Of a DNA stretch of 64,000 nucleotides, positions 44,962 to 56,357 are shown piece by piece. A program made the translations under genes and the position numbers. The DNA is from Aphis gossypii (Eukaryota; Arthropoda; Insecta; Hemiptera; Aphididae): the NCBI RefSeq assembly GCF_020184175.1, contig NW_026083086.1:46188-110187 (forward strand). The letters run 5' to 3'. The first letter of the stretch is position 1. Each line of letters starts with the position of its first letter. The notes beneath the pieces are model-generated. The model did not search any database, was not told the origin of the DNA, and saw only the letters and a program-made list of their open reading frames with translations.

Positions 44962-47481
44962 ATGTCTACCTCTACCGATGAACTAGAGCTTGCAATTGTG
45001 CGAGTTATTGAGGAACTCATAAAATTAAAGAGGGAAAATAGAAAAGTAGCCAAAAAGAAATTGTGGGTGAAAACTTGGATCCTAAGAAGGAATCAATTAG
45101 GAGCATCTAACACATTATTGAGAGAATTGGCACTTGAAGACCAACAAAGTTACTTTAACTTTTTGAGAATTAATGAATCCATGTTCAATATTTTATTACA
45201 AAAGGTAATTACTTATTATTGTACATCAATTTACAGTATAATCAATAATGTATTCTATTGTATATATCAGAAGTCCTAAAATTTTTATTAAAATCATCAT
45301 ATATATATATATATATATGAATTAATATAGTATATTATGAAAATTATATCAAAAATTTAGTTTTTAACTACCTACACTTCAAAATTCCATAAATCAGAAT
45401 TTAGATGTATGTATAATTTAAATATAAACATGGTGTGAAGCTTAAAAAAATCATCCTATATACTAATTTATACGTGGATGATTATTACTAAAATAAGTTT
45501 AGGATCATTTGTATTTTTCATACCATTTAAAAAATTGAATAGCTTAATAATTTTACAGATTGAACCCAAAATACAAAAAAAAGACACAATGATGAGAACC
45601 GCACTACCTGCTAAATTAAAACTGGAATTGGCATTGAGGTATTTAGCAACAGGGGATTCATATAAAACATTACAGTATATGTACAGAGTGGGAAAGTCAT
45701 CTATTTGTGAGTTCATACCAGAAGTTTTTGAAGCAATTTATGAAGCATTAAAAGTATATATTGAGGTATTAATAAAAAATAATAACTTATTGTTTAATAA
45801 AAACAGTTTTTAAACATTTTTTTTTTTTGTAGTTTTAACATAAATAACAACAAAATAGGTTTTCTAAATAAAAAAAAACCAACACTTTTTTATTCAGTAC
45901 AGATTATACTTATACTTATATAATAAAATAAAATTTTCTCTGTTTCGTCTACCAGACTAAATAAACATAAATACAAATTTAACAAATCACTTAATTTTAA
46001 ATCACATAAAGTTGTTATAGTACACGGCTATATTATTAGACTCAGATACATTGTTATCATCAGATGTTTGTGGCTCATCTTCTTCAAATTCAACTTCTTC
46101 AATTACATTATAATCATAATTATCATAGTTTGTCTTATTGTTTACAATTTTAGTCAAAAGTGCAGTAAAAGATGCTGATCTTGATATTTCGTCTAAACGA
46201 GCTTTAGTTAACAGACTTTGAATTTCCTCTTGTAACAAAATGGATTTTTCTAATGGTAATTTTTCTAATTGAGCTGCAACATGCTGTCCAAAAATAATAA
46301 ATTCATTTGTCTTTGATTTTTGTTCGCAAACAAATTTTAGCGTATCAACTGCTTTATCTAATGATTGATCATAATGTTTATTAAATATTTGGCCACTTTG
46401 CTTTTTAGTGCGTTTTTTGGTTGTTGTAGTTGTTTGAATTATATTTTGTGTCATACTCTGTAAAGGTACATTATTCGAAGTATCACTATTATTCAAAACA
46501 TCACTATTATTTATCACCAAAGTAGTGTTTTCAGGTTCTTGAGATTCGATTACCTAAAATAAATAATAAATATATATTAATAATAATAAAAAAAATAAAA
46601 TATTTAATTTATTTAATTAATTTTTAAGGTTCCAGTTGAAGAAACAAAATGGAATGAAATTGTCAATGGTTTTGACAATCTTTGGAATTTTCCACAATGC
46701 ACAGGTTATTTTTTTTCATCACATGGGCATATAAGTAACAAAGATAATAACATAATATTTATGTTATATGTTTATAGGTGCCATTGATGGAAAACATATT
46801 GTGATGGAATGCCCATCAAATTCAGGCTCAAATTACTATAATTATAAAGGCACTTTCAGCATAGTTTTATTGGCTTTAGTTGACCACAATTATAACTTTA
46901 CCTGCATCGATATAGGGAGTTATGGAAGCAATTCAGATGCAGGAATTTTCGCAAAATCTGCTTTAAAAAAAGCATTAGAAGAAAATAAATTAAACATGCC
47001 ACGTGAAAGTGTTATATTGGGAGATGAGGCCTTTCCTTTAGAAACTTATTTGATGAAACCTTTTTCAAGAAGAAAAATTTTATCAAAACGTGAAAAAATA
47101 TTTGATTACAGACTTTGTCGCGCCAGGAGAATAGTAGAAAACGCTTTTGGTATATTTGCAAGTCGTTTTAGAATATTTAGACGACCAATTCCGTTGTCTC
47201 CGGTAAAAACAATCTTATTAGTTAAAGCTGCCTGCGCTCTACATAACTGGATAAGAAAAGTTGGTAATAGTTCAAACTTTATATCAGTTGATATTGAGGA
47301 TACTGAAACAGGATGTCTTATAGAAGGTTCGTGGAGAAATGATCCTAAACCTTCAGGTTTATTGGATTTAACACCAATTCAGAGGAATCATGCAACAGAT
47401 GCAAAACTTAAACGAAATTATTTAGCAGACTGTTTTGTTGGAGTAAGGGCAGTTGAATGGCAAAATAGAATGATTGAATAA
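44962..47481 (+). CDS. Harbinger DDE transposase, four exons (409 aa)
   Basis: Exons 44962-45204, 45559-45765, 46629-46704 and 46778-47481; all introns GT-AG and all phases fit, total 1230 bases without a stop. A helix-turn-helix stretch (LALRYLATGDSYKTLQYMYRV) precedes the DDE_Tnp_4 core: GAIDGKHIVMECP (Asp), GDEAFPLE (Asp) and RARRIVENAFG (Glu). The C-terminus has WRNDP and a basic end (AKLKRNYL). It acts in the nucleus with the MADF-type partner encoded on the other strand. ATG 44962 is the first Met after the TIR region, with an A at -3. Confidence 0.88.
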
Positions 47482-48017
47482 TCAATCATATATAATATTA
47501 AAAATGTATCAATTTTCCATATTAAAATATTTTTTTGTAACTTCTTATACACCTATCTTAAAATATTATTATATTTTTAAAATGAAGCTTACAAAATTTG
47601 TATCAGATTCTCTCTGTCCATCATTATTTTTTTTCAAAAAGCTGTCAGCAAGTGTAAACCAGCTTAATTTTGGTACATACACATCATGTTTACCAGATCC
47701 TGTACCCATAGATGATCTTACTTTAGCAGTCTCTTGATTATAAGTACATCTGAAATAAAACATAACATATTTGTACCTTGGGGGAAAAATTAAAATGTGA
47801 GATGTAATATTATTATTGGTATAATAAGAAACACATACCTTATACTCCTAATCTTTTGCCTCAGTAGTTTAATGTTAGGTAGTTTAGTAAAATCAAGCAG
47901 TGCTTCCTCAGCTGCATCACGTTTATGTCGCAGTTTATAATTCGGATCTTTTTTAAACCATAAACATGGATATCTTTGATATTCTTCTAAGAAGCTCATA
48001 ATATCAAAATCTGCCAT
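46002..48017 (-). CDS. Harbinger accessory MADF/BESS protein, three exons (295 aa)
   Basis: Exon 1 48017-47839 (MADFDIMSFLEEYQRYPCLW), exon 2 47749-47593 (GTGSGKHDVYVPKLSWF, ADSFL), exon 3 46553-46002. Splice sites are canonical and phases fit (336 + 552 bases). Exons 1-2 form a MADF (Myb/SANT-like) DNA-binding domain. Exon 3 has Thr/Lys-rich linker TTTTTKKRTKK, then a helical region with a BESS-like motif and an acidic end. Harbinger elements need such a protein to carry the transposase to the DNA ends. Exon 3 lies inside transposase intron 2, antisense to it. Confidence 0.82.
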
Positions 48018-48321
48018 TCTGAATTCGATTAAAAAAAAACGAAAAAAGAGAAATCTAGTATCTATCTATCATGATCGTAATATAATCTCGTGATACTGTG
48101 ATAGTGTGAATGTGATAGCATGTAGCAGATCACACGGTGAAAGTGCTATCACTATCACTCACATTCACTATCAACTATCGTGCATGTACGATAGTGCGAG
48201 AGTCGCTTTCGTGATAGTTTGATAGTCACTATCGATCGGTTCGAACGATGACACGATTTTGATAGCAGGTTTCACGATAGTAACTATCGCGTTTAACTAT
48301 CATCGTGCGACCGCGGCTTTA

Positions 48322-49250
48322 GATATAAAAATTGAACTATTTATATATTTTTTTTATTAAGTATAATCAATTTGAACATTTTTGAGGTTTTGATAAATAT
48401 TGTTAAATTTGAACTTAAGATATTTATAAAATATTATAAATAAACAACAAAAGTTTTTTTTTTTAAATTTGTAATCTGTGTCTTGGTTCTATTTCAAAAA
48501 TATTAATGAACATAACAGCTAACAGACTTAATTAATATACAGGCTATCTGACCTTTTTGGAAAAATGAAGAAATGATCCTAGCGTAGAATCCCTCGGAGA
48601 ACAAATCGACCTCTATGCAAAATGTTCGTTCGGCCATCGGTTTACTAAAATACTTTAAATACTTAAAAATTAAATCAAAAATATCAAAATTGATAATAAT
48701 CATTTTTTCTTTATCATGAAATTAAAAACAATCAAAAATAAATTAATGTATTTTTGAAAATGTTTAATTTTTGTACGATATTTCTGAAACTCGGGAACTG
48801 GGTAGTTTGAAGGTCGGTGATCAAATTTGGCATCTTGTGTCGTCGAGACCTTAGAAGCCGTTTTCCCTGTATTTTGGGGCTTCAAAAGTTCAAAATTTAC
48901 GTTTTTTTCGGTTTTTTTGGCATGGGCACTAAGATTTGGGCGCAACAAACCGTTTTTGTAATTGAATATCATAGAGGACTTTTCGCTGGATCAATAGGTT
49001 CCGAGATCGACGTTATGCGACTTTTGGTTCAGGAGTTATGATTTTTCATATGTTTATTGTACTTAGAAAATAACGGAGTAACGTGTTTTTTGGATTTTTA
49101 ATTTTCGATTGATCACTATGAGACTCGAGATTATGGTATTTTGGCGTACGACAATTCAAAAAGAGTCTATGGTCGAAGTACCTACGACCATTATTTCACC
49201 CGTAATCTGAGAAGCAAAAAGTTGAATAACGCATTAAGTTATTTTTCGTA
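48322..49250. other. Non-coding interval between the two Harbingers
   Basis: AT-rich, with the left member of an inverted pair at 48547-48652 (see separate entry). From 48780 to 49250 base composition is more even, but no frame with a recognisable motif is present. Confidence 0.5.
48547..48652. repeat. Left member of an inverted repeat flanking Harbinger 1
   Basis: About 90-100 bases from TTTTTGGAAAAATGAA to CGGCCATCGGTTTAC match 61238-61325 in inverse orientation, with about five differences. The middle contains GAACAAATCGACCTCTATGC in both. Confidence 0.8.
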
Positions 49251-49538
49251 TAAAGGTGCGATTCCTTAGAACGAGTCTCTAGACGCACGGCCAATGCGGC
49301 TGTCGCAGTGCGTCCGAGATTTTGGACGCGCGGCCGATCACGGATTTCTTCGGATTAAACGCAGCCGCAAGAGACGCACTGCTCATATTTTTCACACAAA
49401 ATAAAATGTTATTTATTAGAGCCCTTCAGTAGTTTTTCCACGTTTCAACAGTCAACAGTGTATTGTTAATTATTAATTTTATAGTGTATAGTGAATATCT
49501 AAAATATTTTATACAGTGCAGTGTAGAATGTAGATATC

Positions 49539-49862
49539 ATGTCAATTACTAATCTGCAGAAAAAGAAGACACTTATTAAACTTCTTCTTTTAGAAGAAAT
49601 AGATGAAGAATTACTGAAATTTATGTTTAAAAAAAACCAAAATATCCATGATATGTTTCAAACTAGAAAATATGAAGGTTTTTTCAGTGTTTTAATTGAG
49701 AAACATTTTTTCCGTGACCAGAGAAAATTCAGAGAGTTTTTTAGACTCAGTTATGATCAATTCACATATGTTTTAAATCTAATAGAAGATGATATAAAAT
49801 GTAATGCGTACAGCAGACAAAGAACCTATAACTCCGGCCGAAAAACCAGCATTAACATTATG
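49539..49862 (+). pseudogene. Harbinger 1 transposase, exon 1
   Basis: The ATG at 49539 opens a 108-codon exon with a donor at 49863. It is helical (REFFRLSYDQFTYVLNLIEDDI), the usual N-terminus of this transposase. A frame slip near 49805-49815 is needed to read the last part as ITPAEKPALTL, which joins exon 2 in a sensible way. Confidence 0.75.
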
Positions 49863-50689
49863 GTAAATACCTAACACTTGTTTCAGGGATATGTGTTGAT
49901 ATTTGTAATGTTAATTATATTGTATTTACAATATGTAATTTAGTTAAACAGAATAATATAATTCATATTCACTTTTTTTTAATACTCTATCCTTGAAAAA
50001 TTATAATTAAATTTCAATTGATTTTATAGATACTGCATTTATTTATTTACTTAAAAAACATAAGAACAAACATAAGAAACATTATATTATCAACTAGGTA
50101 ATAGAATATACATTATAAATTTAAAAAAAAAAAAACATCTCACTTTGCACTTAACGAAAAACAAATAAAAAACTTCACCATTAAAAATATTTAAAAATAA
50201 TTTACTTTTTATTTTAAATAGATAAAATATTATAATTAATTAATTGATAACTAAAATTATTTTAAATGTAATGATAAAAACTAATTTTAACATTTAAAAA
50301 TCAAAATTGCTTAGTCTTGAGTTAACTGACTAATAAGCATTAGTTTGATTTTTAGTGTTATACTTTATAACCAAAAACATATTAAATATAAATCATACAA
50401 AATTAAAAAAACTGTTTAGATTTTATACATATATAATATTATGAGCTGATGACCTGACTTGTCACCCTTAATTATTAGTATCTTCATAATGTTATGTAAA
50501 TGGTTGAGTCCAATTTACAGCTGAACTGTCTATATCAAATGAACTTGACGTAGAATTACTTTGCAATGAACTTGTGTATGAATGTAAAGACTGAATGTCT
50601 CGTGGACTTGAAATTACTGTTTGTGGAAATATGTAAGTAGAAGAAGAAGAAGAAGATTGACACTTTGGCTGAATATTTTGTACCTCTAA

Positions 50690-50893
50690 TCATAGACGTA
50701 ACTAGAAGCATTAAATTGAGTGGGCTAAAGCCCATAGCTTAAATTTTTAACATGGGGAATGGGTTATGGAACTACACCCTCACCCATAGGCCATAATAAA
50801 CAAGAAAATATACTAAATTATGAATACCAAAATTTTCAATATAGAAGTAAAATTTAATATTCAATAGCAAAGTACATTTATTATAAAATAGTA

Positions 50894-50924
<31 letters not shown>

Positions 50925-53900
50925 AACTGCATTTTTCTATCTTTTTGTGCAAATTGGTTAAGAATATCATCATTTTTAATTGTGTTTGATAATTCTCGCT
51001 CAATGTTAAGAATACTTAAATTTGTAAATCTGTTTTGTGCCATATTTGATCTTAAATAAGTATTAATTCTTCTCATTGAGGAGAACGATCGTTCACAAGA
51101 AGCAGAACCAATAGGAATAGACAATGCAACATGCAATAATTTGTAGATGTTTGGATATATGTCACATTTTACAACAGAATGAAGTATCTCTCCTTGAGTT
51201 AGAGCTTCACAATCCTTTTTTTTTGTTTTCCAAACAATTTTTGGCTACAGCAAGTTCACATTTTAGATCAGATTCTTCAATTTGTAACAGAGACTGAAAC
51301 AAATATTTTTATGATAAAGAAACAAACACAAAGAAAACATTTAATTTTGCATGAATCACTTACTTTATAATGATTGACAAAACAGGAATCTTTTTCATAA
51401 TGAAGATCTAAAAATGTGTCAACTGACTTAGCAAATTTTAGGCTTTCGGTAGAAAATCTTGTTTTTAATTTTATAATTATAGCATCAAGTACTGGGATAT
51501 AAGCATTTAACATCCAATAATCTTTGACAGTTCTTACACCTTTAATTACATTTTGATCTTCTGCACCTGTTGTAGTTGTTACTACAAAATTACTTAAGGA
51601 GCTTGGTTCTCTTCTCTTTCTTTTTGAATCTAAAAGAAAATATTATTACATTTTTAATTTTAGTAAATAAAATAGTCAATAATAATTATTTTACAATACA
51701 TATTACTTTCAATATCTTTATTGTTAGGTAAGATTAGATTGATAGTATGTTTTTTTGAAAATTCTTCAATAGATTCCCATAATTCTAAGAAGGATTCAGC
51801 ATTTCGACTTTTTTCAAAAGTTTGAATAACTCCCTCAATAGTGTTAGCAGCTTGGCCTAAAGTTGCTGTTTTCATTTGCAGTTTATTACTCAAGATATTT
51901 ATAATATTCAATACAAAATGCATTATATGTAAATGAACCACAAATTCTCCTTTTAAAAGAGTAGCTAAAATACCTAAAAAAAAAAAAAATTCCTTATAAA
52001 TATATACTCTAAGTTAAACATTTTATCAGTACTAAAAATAATAAATTAGTTTACCCATAGCTGTAGTCACATTGCGGTCATTGTTTTCATTTATTTCTTG
52101 TCTTAAAATATTGACAATTGATGTGAAATTAACTATAACAGCTTTGCAATTTGTATGTCTACACACCCATCTGGTATCACTAATACTTGATAGTGTACTC
52201 TTGTTAATTTGTAAATTTTTTTGCATGTCTTGAAGTTTCTTATTCTTTGATGGTGTTGAAAAATGAACGTAAATAGCCTCCAACCCATTAAATACATGTT
52301 TAGCATACTGAAAATGTGTTTTATAAATTCATAAAATATAAATATAAATATAAATTTAATAATATAAAAAAAGTGTTAATACCTTCACATATTTACACAT
52401 ATCAACTACGACAAGGTTTAATCGATGTGCCATACAATGGATGTAAATAGCATTTGTATGGTGTTTTCTAAGTAAAGTTTGTACTCCCCCTTTACAACCA
52501 GACATGACATTTGCTCCGTCATAAGATTGAGCTATAATAGGAAGACTATCTAGTTTAAACATTTTTAAAAAGGATAAAATAGCATCTACAAGTGAAGTAG
52601 CATTCTGGTTTTCAGATACATTAATAAATCCCAAAAAACGTTCGTATACATTAAAATCAATAGCATATCTAATGCAAAGAGACATATGTTCTTGCTTGTG
52701 ACACCTTAAAAATATAAATCAGCAAATACAATTAAAATGATAAATTATGGTTTAAGTAAGTTGATAATAAGTTTTATTACCTAGCTTCATCACACATAAT
52801 TGAAAAATTACCAGCTTTCTTTACTTCTGCTCTAATCATGCTATGAACATTTTCAGCACAAATCTCAACTAGTTCATTTTGTACTAAGGGACTTGTATAG
52901 TTTATTTCTCTATTATATATTTGATGAAAGTCGGGAATGTATTTACTCATCATTTTACAAAGTTCAATATAATTTCCTAAAATACAATTCTATTCTAAAC
53001 TATTTATACAAAAATATCAGTTCTAATAAAAATTTACCTTGGTTTAATGAATCTTTATCCTCAAAATTTCCACGGAATGCAATTCCTTGTTTTCCCAAAT
53101 ACAATACTATGTCAATGAGTGTTTTCAAATAACTTCTATTTTTTTCAACAAATTCTTTATGTTGATTTGATATTTGACACACAATACTACCAGTTTTTTT
53201 GCTAGCAATATATCCATTCATTTTGGAAATATTAATCAAATGTGATTTTGTGGCAGCATGTGACCTAAGCTTAGAGCATTTAGAATTTTTACCACCTAAG
53301 TGTCAATAAATAAAATAATAGGCATTAAGAACAATATTTATTTAATATTTTAATAATGTATAATTTATTACTCTTTTCCAATCAGTATATCCATTTTTAG
53401 TAAATACTTGATCTTTAGAATCACATCCAAATACTCTACAGCAATAACAAAAAACAGCATTTTTTTCAATACTATATTCAAGCCAGTTATACTCTTGGTA
53501 GTATTTTGAGTTAAATGATCTTTTTTGTTTACCAAACACTGACAAAGGATATGTCTGAAAAGTTATGAACATAATTCATAATTAACATTTATGTCAAGTA
53601 AATATTAGTTATTTTACATGTTGGTTATAAAGCTAATCAACAGTAAAAAAACTATAAATAAGAACATAAAATTAAAAAAAAAATTAAATAAGAAATATTA
53701 CAAGAGTATTATTTAGACTTACTGACAAAATAGGTTGTGCAGGGCCTGTGTTCAAGTCACCTAAATCGGCTAAATCTTTTACTGAATTTGGTTCTATATA
53801 TCCTGAGTCTTTAATTACGCTTTCATTTATTTCAACATGATTATTAGTATCATAAATATCAGGATCATCAGCTGAATCTGAATCATTTGTTTGAGGTAAA

Positions 53901-54750
53901 ATTGACTTCAATTGTATCTAGTTAAGGATTTAATTGAGATGATTAAATAATATAGGTACCACTTAATATTTTTTCAATTGTAAATAAAAAAATTACCGTT
54001 TGCAAATTTGATTCCAAAAACTTTTTTTCTGGTTCTTGAGAGTGATTATCATTTATTTTACTAACAATACTATTGCTTTTATTTTTGGCATGTTGTTTAT
54101 TATTATAAAATATACTAAACATGATGACCGTAAATTGATTTCGTAAATCAAACTAATTATAATGTAATTATAAAAACAATAAAATACACCAATTACACTT
54201 TTCAATCACTAAATGAATTATTAAATGAGATGGTAATACACTAATTATTATCACATATACACTTTAAATAGAGCATAGATGTAAAATGCAAATGAAAAAA
54301 GAAAAGAACACACTAACACGGTAATACAGACAGTACAGTACAAATAAGAAATATTGAAAAATCGTCTTAAATTGTTCAGAACAAGGAAAACCCGTCACAT
54401 TTCTATTTATAAAATTATTTTACTTAAATCACTGGTAATAGTTGTAATAGTTGTATTACACCCGTCCTACTAGCTTTAACTGTTACACAACCTGCAGCCG
54501 TAACTTGTTCCACTCCATTATCACAATATTCGATATCTATTATCACTTTTTTCATATCACACATGATTGTATTCTATATTTCTATTCTTATTATTATTAT
54601 GTTTATATTTTTTATGTAAACAAAAATGTATTATTTCAAGTATTTCAACAATTTTCTTGTTTTCAATTCATATTTCATATTAGGTGGGCTTGAGAGGCTA
54701 AAGGGTGGGCTAAGCCCACCCAAGCCCCCCCCCCCCTATTTACGTCTATG
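50690..54750 (-). mobile_element. hAT transposon
   Basis: The termini CATAGACGTAA (50690) and TTTACGTCTATG (to 54750) are inverted. The 8-bp target CCTCTAAT is repeated at 50682-50689 and 54751-54758, diagnostic for hAT. Near both ends are GTGGGCT/AGCCC motifs. The transposase gene is on the minus strand. It interrupts the Harbinger 1 accessory gene. Confidence 0.92.
50921..54122 (-). pseudogene. hAT transposase (TTF zinc finger, DUF4371, dimerisation domain), one slip
   Basis: The ATG at 54122 starts exon 1 (to 53997); about nine further exons with GT-AG sites follow. The TTF-type finger is in WLEYSIEKNAVFCYCCRVF and the next exon (KLRSHAATKSHL). Catalytic blocks: SIMCDEAR (Asp, about 52790), IIAQSYDGANVMSGCKGG (Asp, about 52510), HCMAHRLNLVVVD, and the C-terminal SIPIGSASCERSFSSMRRI (Glu) with the hAT dimerisation region NMAQNRFTNLSIL. 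One frame change lies in an A run near 51220-51230. With that corrected the gene reads well, so it may be recently active or mis-sequenced. Confidence 0.82.
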
Positions 54751-55559
54751 CCTCTAATTCACTGACAATACGAAAAACATCTGTTTTGGCTTTAATTTTC
54801 AATTCTGGAGTAAATTGTTTGACAGTTGCAGCTATGCTTTCAAAAAATATATCTATTGGATCTCTTTCATTTGTTTCATATAATTTCTCCAATAACCTAT
54901 TACGCTCATCGCTTCTTTTATTTAAAGTATCTATAATAATTTCATTTTGTTTAAGTCGTTTCATTGTTAAGGATACTTTTGCTTTTTTAGCTATAACTTC
55001 AGTTAGCTCAGAAAAAGACGTGGATGGTAAATGTTCATAATCTGACTCGATCTGTGATGAAATAGAGTCATCTACTGGCGAATCATGTACTTGGCTACTT
55101 GTGTCATCATTTTGTGTTGCATTTTGATGTTCGTTTGATATCACATTTAATAATCCCCTAAACAAAAATAATACTAATAGTTGTTAAAGGTGTTTTATAC
55201 TATTTATTATGAAACGTGATGTATGTAGGTATTAGATTTGAATTCAATGAAAACTTTTTGTATTAATTATATTATTATTATATTATGTGCTGTTAGTGTG
55301 TGTATATCTATTGTAACTATATTATAGTTATTGACAGTAATATGTTGGTAATGAATTTAACTATAATTATAACTAGAGAGCAGATAAAATAAAAATGTTG
55401 GACCCCCCATAAAAAATTCCTGGGTACGCCTCTGACCTAATCAATATGATTAAAAATTTTTTAATTTTATACTCTTTGTAATTTTCATATTACGATCTAT
55501 ATTAATTCTTGTACATATGTCTAGATTTTAATTTTTAAGTTATTTATAGATATTTGAAG

Positions 55560-56035
55560 TTTCCCGTTTTTTTAGTTTTTTATCATTTAAATGTCAATAA
55601 AATGTAATTATTGGGTCAAAAAACTTAAAAGTTTAATACAAGGTTCCCCATATTTTCATATAATAGCAGTTGGAAAATATTAAAAATACGAAGGCACGTT
55701 TTTTTTTATAAAAATTTAAAGTTGAAATTTTGACAAAATTTATTTAATTGAAAATTATTCTAATAATGAAATATTAATAGTTAATGTCAATAATGACTTA
55801 TATTAATTCTTTATAATGTATATACCTACATAAACCTTCCATGAATGACCGAGTGTATCTGGTACATAATGAATCTGATTTAATTAATTTGGAATTTATT
55901 TTATAGTTGCTTTAATTTTTTTTTTTTAAATAATAACAATATAATTAATATAGTATAATCTATCCTAGACTGACAAACTGTCTCAGCTCAGAATCGTTTT
56001 TCGTATACAATGATATTATATCATTGAATTTAAAA
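55560..56035 (-). repeat. Diverged fragment of repeat R1
   Basis: Phrases TTTAATACAAGGTTCCCCAT (55632), CTAGACTGACAAACTG and CTCAGAATCGTTTTTCGTAT (55985-56005) match the left third of R1 in inverse orientation with many changes and gaps. It lies in the long intron between exons 2 and 3 of the accessory gene. Confidence 0.65.
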
Positions 56036-56357
56036 ATTATATAAATTAAATTTATTTATTAAATAAATACAAATAAACAATTATTACTGTCTTTCATAAG
56101 TCGTTGTATCCAAGAAAGATAAAACATCGGCAAGCATCCATTTCGATGGTTTATCTTTGGCTGCTGATCCAGTCCCCAATTTTCCGTTTCTTTTTTTTTT
56201 TATTATAAGTATCTTTTATACTTCTCCAACGTTTTTTACAGTCTTCGGCTATAATAATTTTTAAAGTAAAAACAAAATCATTGTTATAACCAGTTCGTAC
56301 ATGATATTACCACGAGTCACAATAATTACAAGCCAATAAAGATTATATTATCATATA

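Larger units (their letters stand above)
44713..48318 (+). mobile_element. PIF/Harbinger transposon 2, complete and apparently intact
   Basis: The TIRs start AGCTGCGGTCACACGATG (44713) and, inverted, AGCCGCGGTCGCACGATG (48318). The TSD is TTA at 44710-44712 and 48319-48321, the classic Harbinger target. Subterminal sequence is rich in CTATCGTGATAG-like palindromes on both sides (44745-44800; 48060-48310). Two spliced genes on opposite strands are both open end to end. At 3.6 kb this is a full element. Confidence 0.92.
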
